NCBI GenBank assembly: GCA_050331115.1 | Contig: JBHJHD010000048.1 | Coordinates: 1-64,000, forward strand | Source: JBCCAG01 sp050331115 | GTDB lineage: Bacteria; Cyanobacteriota; Cyanobacteriia; CAKZMO01 | Length of the DNA: 64,000 nt | Reading direction: 5' to 3' | Part shown: positions 1 through 8,178 of the stretch, piece by piece | Layout of the letters: each line of letters opens with the position of its first letter | Numbering within the stretch: position 1 is the stretch's first letter | Made by a program: the position numbers and the translations under genes | The notes under the pieces: model-generated | The model's input: only the letters and a program-made list of their open reading frames with translations | The model's database searches: none | Told to the model about the DNA's origin: nothing

Positions 1-147
1 CAGCCAGCCCCCTACCGCCATGTAGGCGCAGGGGAACAAAAGCAGACCAGACCAGCCAATAAAGACGAATCGGTCGCGCTTTAGCCAGTCGTCGAGGACG
101 TCGAACCATCCTCGACTGGCTTGCGCCCGTCCCATTGCTACGGTCAT
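1..147 (-). CDS. psbD: Photosystem II D2 protein, N-terminal 49 codons (cut by window start)
   Basis: Reading the minus strand from an ATG at 147 gives MTVAMGRAQASRGWFDVLDD and then a first membrane segment with FIGWSGLLLFPC. This is the highly conserved start of PsbD, the D2 reaction-centre protein that with D1 binds P680, the pheophytins and plastoquinone QA in the thylakoid membrane. Only the amino-terminal tail and part of helix A are present; the remaining roughly 300 residues, and any psbC overlap, lie before base 1. It is divergent from ycf4, with a 479-bp spacer that must carry its promoter. The sequence is very conserved, so identification is secure even from a fragment. Confidence 0.95.
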   Translation of the reverse strand, partial: MTVAMGRAQASRGWFDVLDDWLKRDRFVFIGWSGLLLFPCAYMAVGGWL

Positions 148-626
148 ATCAAATCCTCATTAATCAGTATTTAGTCCAAAGCGACTCTGGGTGAGGCTAC
201 GTTGCATAGAGCCTGCTCTGCATGGTTACAAGAGGTTAACTCTAAGCATACCTCGATGCGGAAATGAGCGGAATATAGCTCCGCCGCGATTTCCAGCCCC
301 CGGCTAGCCCAAAGGCATCGCATAAGTCGCCAGAATCATACAAGTCCCTTACATGATAGAGATATACTCAAAATTTTACAATCTGATACGTTAGCTCTCA
401 TGAAAATTCGTTTGGTGGCGGCTAGGCATTACGTCGGCAGGATTTGCCTCTTGGTACCAGATCCATAAGCAGGTGACGTACACCGTTCAGCGCGCCAGAC
501 GAGTCGCTATGATGAATAAGGCGCGATTGCGGATGAGGCACAGCGCAGCTTTCCGTTGAAAGCTGCTGCCCCCTAGCCCCTCGTTCTGCTCAGATAGCTA
601 CCCACCGATTTCGTGAGGACAGACCT
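148..626. other. psbD-ycf4 divergent spacer, no gene seen
   Basis: This 479-bp spacer separates two divergent photosynthesis genes and should hold both promoters. I find no open frame longer than about 22 codons that looks coding and no tRNA. An AT-rich stretch lies around 340-400. A strong stem-loop sits near the ycf4 end and is listed separately. Exact promoter elements cannot be assigned by eye. Confidence 0.6.
545..566 (+). promoter_or_regulatory. Stem-loop in the ycf4 leader
   Basis: GCAGCTTTC (545-553) and GAAAGCTGC (558-566) form a perfect 9-bp stem with a CGTT loop, about 60 bases before the ycf4 start. It is followed by a C-rich run rather than T residues, so it does not look like an intrinsic terminator. 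A leader stability or attenuation role is possible but unproven. Confidence 0.4.
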
Positions 627-1217
627 ATGTCGACATCAGCTGCATCCATAGATTCCCAAAATCAAAATCCTCAGAACGAAGCTGTACTGCGTCAAAACGT
701 TCTCGGGTCCCGCCGGTTGAGCAACTACTGGTGGGCCACCGTGATCTCAATTGGCGGTATCGGATTTTTCCTGTCGGGGCTGTCAAGCTACCTGGGCGTC
801 AACCTGCTGCCCCTCTCAAACCCAAATCAGCTCGTCTTCATTCCTCAAGGCATTGCGATGGGATTCTACGGCGTCGCAGCGCTGCTGTTGGCAACCTACC
901 TGTGGCTCGTCATTGCGTGGAACGTGGGCGGTGGGTACAACGAATTTAGCAAGGAGACGGGAGAGGCCCGCGTCTTCCGCTGGGGGTTCCCAGGCAAAAA
1001 CCGGCGGATTGAAGTCGTTCATCCGCTTAAAGAGGTTCAGTCTATCTTTGTAGATCTGAGGGAAGGCCTTAACCCGAAGCGGGCGCTCTACCTCAAGGTC
1101 AAGGGCAAGCGCGATATTCCGCTGACGCGAGTAGGGCAACCGCTCGGCCTATCTGAACTAGAAGACCGCGGGGCAGAGCTAGCTCGCTTTCTATCGGTGC
1201 CGCTAGAGGGTCTGTAG
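627..1217 (+). CDS. ycf4: Photosystem I assembly protein Ycf4
   Basis: The 196-residue protein has the Ycf4 layout: a short polar N-terminus, the conserved SRRLSNYWWA segment near residue 28, two membrane helices (about 36-58 and 75-100) separated by a short lumenal loop, then a soluble domain with SKETGEARVFRWGFPGKNRR and DIPLTRVGQPL. Ycf4 is a thylakoid membrane factor for photosystem I assembly; it is helpful rather than strictly essential in cyanobacteria. A GAGG ribosome-binding sequence at 615-618 supports the chosen ATG. The length is typical of the family (about 185-200). Confidence 0.95.
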   Translation: MSTSAASIDSQNQNPQNEAVLRQNVLGSRRLSNYWWATVISIGGIGFFLSGLSSYLGVNLLPLSNPNQLVFIPQGIAMGFYGVAALLLATYLWLVIAWNVGGGYNEFSKETGEARVFRWGFPGKNRRIEVVHPLKEVQSIFVDLREGLNPKRALYLKVKGKRDIPLTRVGQPLGLSELEDRGAELARFLSVPLEGL

Positions 1218-1295
1218 TTTCCCTTTAGTTTGGCCTGTCGCCAATCCAAATATTTACAGTTAAATATTTACAGTTAATTCAATCGGTAACCCAGC

Positions 1296-2042
1296 ATGAA
1301 TAGACTCAAACTAGGGGCTAAGCTGCCTCGAAGATCGCTCCGCCAAATCTTTGCGCTAGTCGCGATCGCAGCACTGACCTTAGGCGGCTGCTCTCCCGCT
1401 AGCGATGTTGATACGGCCAACAGCGCACCTAGCAGTTCAGCAATACCTACGCTAGACGGCAGCGCAGCTGTGGAGCTCATAATCGGTGGAGAGCCGGTCA
1501 CCATCGAGGTCAACGGTGAATATGCGCCGGTTACTGCCGGAAATTTCGTGGACTTAGTTGAGCGAGGGTTCTATGATGGCGTCTCCTTTCATAGGGTCGT
1601 TCGGCAGCCCGAACCTTTTGTCGTCCAGGCGGGCGATCCCCAAAGTAAAGATCCCGACTTTCCGGCGGAGCGCCTCGGCACCGGCGGCTTTGATGATCCA
1701 GAAACGGGCGATCCGCGCTACATTCCCCTCGAGATTACCCCTCGGGGAGGCGACGAACCTCTCTACAGCAAGCCCTTCTCCACCGCAGGCATTACCGATC
1801 CGCCTCAGCTTCGCCACACCCGAGGGGCCGTCGCTATGGCGCGATCGCAGTTTGCCGATTCTGCGTCGTCCCAGTTCTACATCACCCTGTCAGATCTGAG
1901 CTTCCTGGACGGAGAGTACGCCGTATTTGGCTACGTAGAAGAGGGCGATATGGTCACCGTCGACAGCATTGAGCAGGGCGATCGCATTGAGTCGGCGCGG
2001 GTGATCTCTGGACTAGAGAATTTAGAGCGGGGCGCTGAGTAA
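1296..2042 (+). CDS. Cyclophilin-type peptidyl-prolyl isomerase, predicted lipoprotein
   Basis: The 248-residue protein starts with a basic n-region and hydrophobic stretch ending in the lipobox LGGC (about residues 29-32), so it is probably lipid-anchored outside the cytoplasm (periplasm or thylakoid lumen face). The rest is a cyclophilin domain: NFVDLVERGFYDGVSFHRVV, then VVQAGDPQ, SQFADSASSQFYITL and FLDGEYAVFGYV. These are the usual active-site segments of prolyl cis-trans isomerases, which speed protein folding. The gene sits 24 bp before the next gene on the same strand, suggesting co-transcription. The exact isomerase subfamily cannot be named. Confidence 0.9.
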   Translation: MNRLKLGAKLPRRSLRQIFALVAIAALTLGGCSPASDVDTANSAPSSSAIPTLDGSAAVELIIGGEPVTIEVNGEYAPVTAGNFVDLVERGFYDGVSFHRVVRQPEPFVVQAGDPQSKDPDFPAERLGTGGFDDPETGDPRYIPLEITPRGGDEPLYSKPFSTAGITDPPQLRHTRGAVAMARSQFADSASSQFYITLSDLSFLDGEYAVFGYVEEGDMVTVDSIEQGDRIESARVISGLENLERGAE

Positions 2043-2065
2043 GCAGCCCAAGCAAAAGCGGGTCA

Positions 2066-3631
2066 ATGTCATCTCCCAAACTGTCATCTACCGAACAAAT
2101 TCTAAGCGCGCTGCCGGGACAGGTCTTTCGAGGGCTGCAGCAGGCTGACGGGCGCTGGCGATCGCTTCGAGACGGCGAGATCCCAGTTCCCCATGCCTAT
2201 GGCATCGATGCAGCCCCGCTGGGCCAGACTGACTGGGACGCGGTGATTTCCGGGGGCACTCTAGGCATTTTCCTAGGCGCCGCCTTGGCGTCGCGAGGCT
2301 GGCGGGTGGCGGTATTAGAGCGGGGTGAACTGCAGGGCCGAGATCAAGAGTGGAACACCTCGCGCTCAGAGCTGCAGGCCTTTCAGCGCTTAGGGCTACT
2401 GAGTACGGCGGAGATAGACCAGGCGATCGCCACCGAGTATAACCCAGCCCGCGTTGCCTTCCACGAGGGGGTGGAGCTGTGGGTGAAGGACGTGCTCAAC
2501 GTCGGGGTAGATCCGGTGTATCTGCTGGAGTGCCTGAAAGCCAAATTTCTAGCGGCAGGCGGCCAGCTATTCGAGCATACGCCTTTCAAGTCGGCCACGG
2601 TGCACCCCGACGGCGTATGGGTAGAAACGCCGGGGCAGCCCTTGACGACCCGGCTGCTCATAGACGCCATGGGCCACTCCTCGCCGCTGGCGCTGCAGGC
2701 CCGAGGTGGACAAAAACCCGACGCCGTCTGTCTGGTGGTGGGCACCTGCGCTACGGGCTACCCTAAAAACGACACGGGGGACCTGCTGGCCTCGTTTACC
2801 CCCATCCGCAACCAGTGTCAGTACTTTTGGGAGGCCTTTCCGGCTCGCGATGGGCGCACCACTTATCTGTTCACCTACCTCGACGCCCACCCCAATCGCC
2901 CCGACCTTGAGGCGCTATTTGACGACTACTTTGCGCTACTGCCCGAGTACCAAGGCGTCAGCGTAGATCAGCTCGACGTGAAGCGGGCGCTGTTTGGTCT
3001 CTTCCCTTGCTACCGCAACAGCCCGCTGCAGTTCCCCATCGATCGCCTGCTGGCCATCGGCGACAGCAGCGGCAGCCAATCTCCCCTCAGCTTTGGCGGC
3101 TTCGGGGCCATGCTGCGTCACCTAGAGCGGCTCACCAGTGGGGTATCAGAGGCGCTAGAAGCAGACGCCTTAGGCCAAAAAGCTCTAGCCCTCCTGCAGC
3201 CCTATCAGCCCAGCCTCTCGGTGACCTGGCTGTTTCAGCAGACCATGAGCGTTGGCATGGAGGAGAAGGCATCCCCCAATCAAATCAACCAGCTCCTGTC
3301 GGACGTGTTTGCAGAGATGGGCCGGCTGGGGGACCCGGTGCTGAAGCCCTTCCTGCAGGACGTGGTACAGTTCCCGGCCCTGACGCGTACCCTGGCTCAA
3401 ACCTCGCTGCGCCACCCCGACATGCCGCTGAGAGTCCTGCCACAGGTGGGTCTATTATCCCTACTGCGCTGGCTCGGACACTACGGCAGCTTGGGAACCT
3501 ATGCAGGGCTAAATCTTCTCAATAACGCAGCCCCGCCGCTGCTCAAAAACCTTTCGCCACGACAAAAATATTACGTCCACCGATGGCTAGACGCTTGGCG
3601 CTATGGCGCGGGAGCAGACTACGAAGGCTAA
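2066..3631 (+). CDS. cruP: FAD-dependent oxidoreductase of the CruA/CruP (lycopene cyclase-like) type
   Basis: The 521-residue protein has a Rossmann-type dinucleotide-binding start (VISGGTLGIFLGAALASRGW, residues about 61-80, then AVLERG) and EWNTSRSELQAF, a sequence I associate with the cyanobacterial CruA/CruP flavoproteins. A second FAD-contact region appears around LAIGDSSGSQSPLSFGGFG (about 330). CruA is a lycopene cyclase; CruP is its shorter paralogue, conserved into plants and linked to limiting carotenoid epoxidation under stress rather than to cyclisation. The length and absence of an extended C-terminus favour CruP, but I cannot exclude CruA without alignment. Its stop overlaps that of the convergent downstream gene. 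Confidence 0.65.
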   Translation: MSSPKLSSTEQILSALPGQVFRGLQQADGRWRSLRDGEIPVPHAYGIDAAPLGQTDWDAVISGGTLGIFLGAALASRGWRVAVLERGELQGRDQEWNTSRSELQAFQRLGLLSTAEIDQAIATEYNPARVAFHEGVELWVKDVLNVGVDPVYLLECLKAKFLAAGGQLFEHTPFKSATVHPDGVWVETPGQPLTTRLLIDAMGHSSPLALQARGGQKPDAVCLVVGTCATGYPKNDTGDLLASFTPIRNQCQYFWEAFPARDGRTTYLFTYLDAHPNRPDLEALFDDYFALLPEYQGVSVDQLDVKRALFGLFPCYRNSPLQFPIDRLLAIGDSSGSQSPLSFGGFGAMLRHLERLTSGVSEALEADALGQKALALLQPYQPSLSVTWLFQQTMSVGMEEKASPNQINQLLSDVFAEMGRLGDPVLKPFLQDVVQFPALTRTLAQTSLRHPDMPLRVLPQVGLLSLLRWLGHYGSLGTYAGLNLLNNAAPPLLKNLSPRQKYYVHRWLDAWRYGAGADYEG

Positions 3632-4605
3632 TCTAACGTGTCTGAATTCACTTTAGGTAGAGCGGGCAAACTGCTTACCGTGATGGCAAGCTGATTCTTC
3701 AAGTCCGCTATCGCATCTTCTAACGTTTTTTTCTCTGCGTTGAGAAAGCTGTTTTCCTCAAGCGCTTGTCTTTCCGTAGCTCTTGAATTCGATATGCTTT
3801 GCTCTAGCTGCTTGAGTATTGATTTGGTAGCTCCTAAATCTTGCTCTAGCTGATTAACAGACTGTAAATTCGCGCGCGCATTCTGAAGCTCTTGCTCTAG
3901 AGCTTGATTTTTTCTAATCGCGCTATCTCGCTCCTGACGCATCGCTTCTACACCGCCTTGAAGCTGCTGTATGGTTTGACGAGACGTCGCAATTCGCTGG
4001 TTGGATACTTCTAGCTCTGACTTCAGCTGTATTTCTAGCGCACTACTTTTTCTTCCAAATTTCTGCAGCAGCTCAACCTGCCTTTGCAAATGCTCAACCT
4101 GACTGCTATGGTCACTCGCTTTTTCCGTTTTAGCCGCGGTATGGCGCTGAGCAGTCTGCGAAAATTCTAGCTGCCTTAGTTCTTCTACACCGCTGACCAG
4201 CTGCCGCTGTCGCAGCAGCTGAAGCTGTTTTTGAAGCGACTGTTTTACCTCCCTCGACTGCTCAAGGTTTTGCAGGGAAACGAGCAGGCGTTCCTCAACC
4301 GATTGCCGCTTTTGCTGCTGCGATCGCGCTTTGGCTAGCAAAACCTCAAAAGCGGCCCAAGTGCTCAAACTACCGATGCCAAAAGTCGCTAAAGCTATGC
4401 TGTAGTGCTGCTGGCGCCGCTCATTGACCAAGTCCATGACGAACACCATATCTTGATTTGAGCACTCTGACGCCGCAGCTTGGCACGTTGCGTCTGCCAC
4501 CTCAGAAACGCTCTTCTGGTAGTCCATATTAATGTAGGACGCTAGCCCAACGGCAGCAGAAAGCGTCAGAAAAAAGCGTCCCAAAGCTGCGATGGCAGGA
4601 TTCAT
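3628..4605 (-). CDS. Two-helix membrane protein with long coiled coil, unknown function
   Basis: I do not recognise this 325-residue protein. It begins with a membrane segment (about residues 5-25) and has a second around 70-92. Between them is a short loop with two cysteines (ATCQAAASECSN) that could form a disulphide outside the cytoplasm. From about residue 95 almost to the end it is a Gln/Glu/Arg/Lys-rich heptad-type coiled coil (repeated LEQ, LQ and QL motifs), likely a cytoplasmic rod. Its TAG stop overlaps the stop of the plus-strand flavoprotein gene by 4 bp, so the two genes converge with no room for a terminator. Confidence 0.75.
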   Translation of the reverse strand: MNPAIAALGRFFLTLSAAVGLASYINMDYQKSVSEVADATCQAAASECSNQDMVFVMDLVNERRQQHYSIALATFGIGSLSTWAAFEVLLAKARSQQQKRQSVEERLLVSLQNLEQSREVKQSLQKQLQLLRQRQLVSGVEELRQLEFSQTAQRHTAAKTEKASDHSSQVEHLQRQVELLQKFGRKSSALEIQLKSELEVSNQRIATSRQTIQQLQGGVEAMRQERDSAIRKNQALEQELQNARANLQSVNQLEQDLGATKSILKQLEQSISNSRATERQALEENSFLNAEKKTLEDAIADLKNQLAITVSSLPALPKVNSDTLD

Positions 4606-4848
4606 CTCTTAAGATTCTTTAAATTTGATTTGGCCTATTGATTTAGCCTATTGCATAAGAAAAGATATGGCTTGCATTAAAACGTAACCCATCCAATGCT
4701 TTTTGGCATGGTAGATATCTTGATGCATTAGGACATTTGTGCGCTCAGTTGCCTATGAAACATCAAGGCTTTGAGCCATTTGCATTATCCTAGGCAACTG
4801 GGCCAGCGCGATAGGTTCTGCATCGTGGACCCAGCGTGCCTTAAGTCT

Positions 4849-4890
4849 ACGGCTTACCACTTACGGCTCACCACTTACGGCTCATGTTAC
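4849..4890. repeat. Three tandem 14-bp units abutting a gene end
   Basis: The units ACGGCTTACCACTT (4849-4862), ACGGCTCACCACTT (4863-4876) and the decayed ACGGCTCATGTTAC (4877-4890) are directly repeated. The array ends exactly where the stop codon of the minus-strand deacetylase begins (4891). The rest of the 4606-4890 spacer shows no gene. Confidence 0.8.
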
Positions 4891-5601
4891 TCACGACAGC
4901 GCAAAGAGCTGCGATAGTGTCACCACCCGATACTCCATTTTATGGAGACGAGGCAGAAGGGCTTTAAGAACCGCTGCCGTATTTCTATCCCGCTCCTCAC
5001 TCCCCCCATGCAGCACCAAAATTGCCCCCGGAAACACAAACTGCAGAGCATACTGAAGCGTCAGCGCAGGGTTCTTAAAGCTGTTGTAGGTGTCGAGGGG
5101 CACCATAGAAGCCAGCGCCATCTGAGGGCGATAGCCCTGGGTTTTCAATTTGCCCAGCGTGGCGACCATCGCCGGGCTATAGAACGCGCGCCCCGGACGG
5201 AACCACTGCACTTGGGCAGCAGTGCCTTCGGTCAGCAAATAATGCGATCGCCAAATTTCATCTTCGAACGCGGCAGGCGGCAGGCTGACGTGAAAGCGAT
5301 CGCCCATGCCGTGGTTGCCTAGCTCGTGGCCCTGGGCCAGCATTTGGTGCAAAATGTCGGTGCCGTAGATCAGCTGGTCGCCAATCACGAAGAAGGTGGC
5401 GTGGGCGTGGTCGCGCTCGTCAAGCCCCTGATTGTGGCGGGCGATCGCCGCCAAGATGCGCTGAGTCGAGGGGTAGCCCGCTTCCGCTGTAGGCACATCA
5501 TCGATGGTGAGGGCGACGACTTTTTCCCACGTAGGCCGATAGAAGACGGCATTGGGGGAAACTGCAGCAATGGAGGAAACCAGCGTTTTTGGAAGATACA
5601 T
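4891..5601 (-). CDS. Polysaccharide deacetylase (NodB-type, carbohydrate esterase 4)
   Basis: The 236-residue protein shows the CE4 motifs in order: TIDDVP with Asp34-Asp35 (motif 1, base and metal ligand), HATFFVIGDQL (about 67-77), HELGNHGMGD with His92 and His97 as metal ligands (motif 2), RPGRAFYS (motif 3, a variant of RPPxG) and ILVLHGG with His198 (motif 5). Such enzymes remove N- or O-acetyl groups from peptidoglycan, chitooligosaccharides or exopolysaccharide. No clear signal peptide is visible. It lies 17 bp after the upstream PPC-type gene on the same strand, which suggests an operon acting at the cell envelope. The substrate is unknown. Confidence 0.85.
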   Translation of the reverse strand: MYLPKTLVSSIAAVSPNAVFYRPTWEKVVALTIDDVPTAEAGYPSTQRILAAIARHNQGLDERDHAHATFFVIGDQLIYGTDILHQMLAQGHELGNHGMGDRFHVSLPPAAFEDEIWRSHYLLTEGTAAQVQWFRPGRAFYSPAMVATLGKLKTQGYRPQMALASMVPLDTYNSFKNPALTLQYALQFVFPGAILVLHGGSEERDRNTAAVLKALLPRLHKMEYRVVTLSQLFALS

Positions 5602-5618
5602 AACCCTGTTGGCCGCGC

Positions 5619-6488
5619 CTATGGCGACTCAATCGCTCTCGTTTCGACCACCAGCACGTAGTCTCCAGAGTTTCCGTGATCGCCTTCAAAGCTAAAGTCG
5701 TCGTACCCAGTCACCACCAAATGCACTTCGCCGCTGGCCGGCACCAGCCCGCTGACCTGCTCACGATTGCTCGACTCGGCGTAGACGCTGCGGCTGATCA
5801 GGCTGCCGTCGTCGGCTAGCCAGCCGATGGAGGCTCCATACTCGGTGAGGCTGACGGCTACCGAGAACACATCCCCCGGCGTTAGGCCGCTGAGGCTGAA
5901 AAAGTCGAGGTCGCCAGTAATGTTCTCTTCACCCGTAAGTACCGATAGGGTATAGTCTCCCATCTCATAATGGGGGTCGCGCTGGGCCTGAGTGAACCCG
6001 GGCTCGGCAAACCCAGGCTCGTAGTAGTCCAGAAATCCATCAAAATCGTCGTCGCCGATGCCCGAAACCTTGAGGATTAGAGTTCCGCTGCTGGGCACAA
6101 CGCCTCGAATGGCTGGTGCGTAGAGGCCAAACGGGCTGCTGTCGTCATCGAAGGCGAGCAGATTTTCAGCCCCGTCAAACTGCGCCATGATGGTATCCAT
6201 CGACTCGTCGGAGTCCACCCAGGCGAAGAAGGGTTCCTCAGCAGGTAGGCCGGTAATCGTAAAGGTGTTGACTTCGCTTTGGTTTAAGGTCTCCTCGCTG
6301 CTGTAGTCTGTCTCTGGGATTTCAGGCGGCTCAAGCTGACCGAAGATGCGGCTCGCTCCCGGTGCAACCGTGACGCGATCGCCAAAGGTGTCGTTAGGGG
6401 CGTCGTCGATGCTTTGAATGGTTTGGGCGGCGGCGGGCAGCGGCAGGGCCAGCAGAAGTACTAGGGCTAGAGCAGATTTTATACGCAT
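5619..6488 (-). CDS. Secreted protein with PPC-like (bacterial pre-peptidase C-terminal) domains
   Basis: The 289-residue protein starts with a classical signal peptide (basic MRIK, a hydrophobic core, cleavage after AAA-Q near residue 22). The mature part holds two beta-rich units with the PPC hallmarks: EEPFFAWVDSDESMDTIMAQFD followed by GTLILKVSGIGDDDFDG, and DLDFFSLSGLTPGDVFSVAV with GEVHLVVTGYDDFSFEGDHG near the C-terminus. It contains many Asp/Gly runs typical of calcium-binding extracellular repeats. No catalytic domain is attached. It probably works outside the cell; its role is unknown. A second, smaller PPC-type protein is encoded at 27509-27973. Confidence 0.75.
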   Translation of the reverse strand: MRIKSALALVLLLALPLPAAAQTIQSIDDAPNDTFGDRVTVAPGASRIFGQLEPPEIPETDYSSEETLNQSEVNTFTITGLPAEEPFFAWVDSDESMDTIMAQFDGAENLLAFDDDSSPFGLYAPAIRGVVPSSGTLILKVSGIGDDDFDGFLDYYEPGFAEPGFTQAQRDPHYEMGDYTLSVLTGEENITGDLDFFSLSGLTPGDVFSVAVSLTEYGASIGWLADDGSLISRSVYAESSNREQVSGLVPASGEVHLVVTGYDDFSFEGDHGNSGDYVLVVETRAIESP

Positions 6489-6591
6489 AGCAGATTGTGA
6501 GCAGGTTCAATAGAATTACACATAGATATCTTGTACGCAATTCCCATTACAGCGTCATTCCAGACCGCTCCGCAAAAAATTTTTATAGGGG

Positions 6592-7275
6592 CTAATTTAT
6601 CAGCTGCCGCAGCACTGCTAGGACGTCGTATAAATCGTTATCAGGGTTGACTAGACTGTACAGCCGCGACAGCCCGTATTGAGGAGAGCCCTCACGCACG
6701 AGCTTGATGAACAGAAAGTTTCGTCCGTTTGTCAGCAAACCGAATGTGGGTCCGTCAGAAACGGGATTTGCCAACATGTACGACAGCAGTTGCGCTCTCC
6801 CTTCATCCACATCTACTGCTGCCCGCTTTGCTTCAATCGCCATGACCCAAAGGCGGTTGCGCAGCACCAGTACGTCTACGTTGCCCTTAATCACGGCCCC
6901 GTCATCCTCAACAACGATTTGAAATGAGGGTTCAGCGGCGATGCGCAGGGGCTTCAGGTAGGCATCGACTAAATCAAGCAGTGGTGAGAGGACGACCATC
7001 TTTACGGTGTTCTCTAGCATCGGCGGATGCTCTAGCAGGTTTAAGAATCCCGCTTTGATGCGATCGAGGCGCTGTCGATCTTCATCGGTCAATGTGGGGA
7101 GGCCGCTTTGCCACTCCTGAAAGAAGTCTCTGTCATCGGCTTGATGTAGCCCGACTCGCTCTCCTAGCTCGCTCAGCGTGACGTCTTTAGCAAAGAGGGT
7201 CTGTACCACTGCGGTTTCTCCTAGGGTGCCATAGAAACTTTGATCTTCTAGTTCCCATAATCGCCCAAATGTCAT
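6592..7275 (-). CDS. Solitary HsdR N-terminal-type PD-(D/E)XK nuclease-fold protein
   Basis: The 227-residue protein resembles the N-terminal nuclease domain of type I restriction R subunits, without helicase domains. The predicted catalytic set is visible: Asp134 in GNVDVLVL, Glu148 and Lys150 in AIEAKR, and Gln162 in GRAQLLSYM (the usual D...ExK...Q order). A C-terminal part with FGLLTNGRNFLFIKL matches the beta-sheet following that domain. The N-terminal 110 residues are helical. No hsdM or hsdS gene lies nearby, so it is not part of a visible restriction-modification system. Stand-alone proteins of this kind are common in cyanobacteria and their function is unsettled. Confidence 0.75.
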   Translation of the reverse strand: MTFGRLWELEDQSFYGTLGETAVVQTLFAKDVTLSELGERVGLHQADDRDFFQEWQSGLPTLTDEDRQRLDRIKAGFLNLLEHPPMLENTVKMVVLSPLLDLVDAYLKPLRIAAEPSFQIVVEDDGAVIKGNVDVLVLRNRLWVMAIEAKRAAVDVDEGRAQLLSYMLANPVSDGPTFGLLTNGRNFLFIKLVREGSPQYGLSRLYSLVNPDNDLYDVLAVLRQLIN

Positions 7276-7312
7276 CAGACGGTGCGGAGTGGCTCGACTG
7301 AGCGTGAATACG

Positions 7313-7669
7313 CTACGGCGTATTCGTCGGCGGAGTCTGCATCTGCTCGATGGGAATGCCCAGGATTTGGGTTAGCTCGGTGACGTTATCGGCGAAGCTG
7401 TTGAGGCCGCCGGAGAAGGTGACGACTCCGCTGGTGACGGTGCCGACTGCAGCGGCGATCGCCCCTAATCTTTTAAGCCGTCTTGCGATGCGATTGGGGT
7501 CGGGGTCGGGCTTTTGGATATCGGCTTCGAGGTCTTGAATTACATCAAGGGCGTCGTCTTTGTGCCCGGCGGGGAAGGTTTGGGCTTGCGCCTTTAGCGC
7601 AGTGAGCAGGCGGGTGATGTCGTCGAGGCTTGCACCGAGGTTGCCAACGGTGCCGCCGGTTGGGTCGCC
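7313..7669 (-). pseudogene. Start-less C-terminal gene fragment, in frame behind the thioesterase stop
   Basis: Directly after the TAG stop of the thioesterase gene, the same reading frame stays open for 118 codons to a TAG at 7313-7315. The translation looks coding: GDPTGGTVGNLGASLDDITR, a charged helical part (HKDDALDVIQDLEADIQKP), an Ala/Gly/Val hydrophobic stretch (AIAAAVGTVTSGVV) and a tail GIPIEQMQTPPTNTP. No ATG or other plausible start lies near its beginning. It resembles the helical tails on cyanobacterial pentapeptide-repeat and other modular proteins; that match is from memory and weak. It is most likely a remnant fused by deletion, or a readthrough extension. Confidence 0.55.
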
Positions 7670-8116
7670 CTAGACGGTTTCAGCCCAAAGCTGATACCAC
7701 CGCCACAGCGCCTCTGGTAGCGGCTGTCGCTGTCGGGTGGCGGGATGAATGCTGTAATGCTGAGTCAGGGCGGTGGCGGCGGGCTTAGACTGAGCGCTGT
7801 TAGCGGCGCTTCCGTCCGCGTGCTCAGCAGCGATATAGAGCTGATAGGCGATCGCAAAGCGGTGGGCTTGCCAATGCTGGGGAACCAGCTGAACCTCGCA
7901 AATATCGCCACAGCAGAGCGGCTGCAGAAAGCGAGCGCTGGCTTCGATCACGGGAATGGCGACGTCGCCCTGAAGGAGCAGATCCGCCAGCGGCGCCGCG
8001 GCGGCAGTCAGCGATGCTTCATAGGCCTCATGACAGATACTCAGGATGCTGGCAAAGTAGGCTATTCCGGCGGCGTCGGTGTCGCGCAGGTAGAGGGTGC
8101 GGGTGTAGCGAAACAT
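7670..8116 (-). CDS. 1,4-dihydroxy-2-naphthoyl-CoA hydrolase (hotdog thioesterase)
   Basis: The 148-residue protein has the hotdog-fold thioesterase signature RDTDAAGIAYFASILSICHE at residues 11-30, with the catalytic aspartate in RDTDAAG. It resembles the cyanobacterial enzyme (Synechocystis Slr0204 type) that hydrolyses DHNA-CoA in phylloquinone (vitamin K1) synthesis, supplying the photosystem I quinone. The length is typical. No other men genes are nearby. A general acyl-CoA thioesterase of the 4-hydroxybenzoyl-CoA type is the alternative. The frame continues open past its TAG stop (see 7313-7669). Confidence 0.85.
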   Translation of the reverse strand: MFRYTRTLYLRDTDAAGIAYFASILSICHEAYEASLTAAAAPLADLLLQGDVAIPVIEASARFLQPLCCGDICEVQLVPQHWQAHRFAIAYQLYIAAEHADGSAANSAQSKPAATALTQHYSIHPATRQRQPLPEALWRWYQLWAETV

Positions 8117-8178
8117 GTTGCTTTAAGATTGCGCCGGAGTTTGTCAGAATTCAAGGGTAGTGTGTTGAGGACTGTGCC

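Noticed and set aside
6592..7275. Restriction-modification or defence island
   Set aside because: Only a lone HsdR-N-type nuclease-fold protein is present; no methyltransferase, specificity subunit or other defence gene is nearby.
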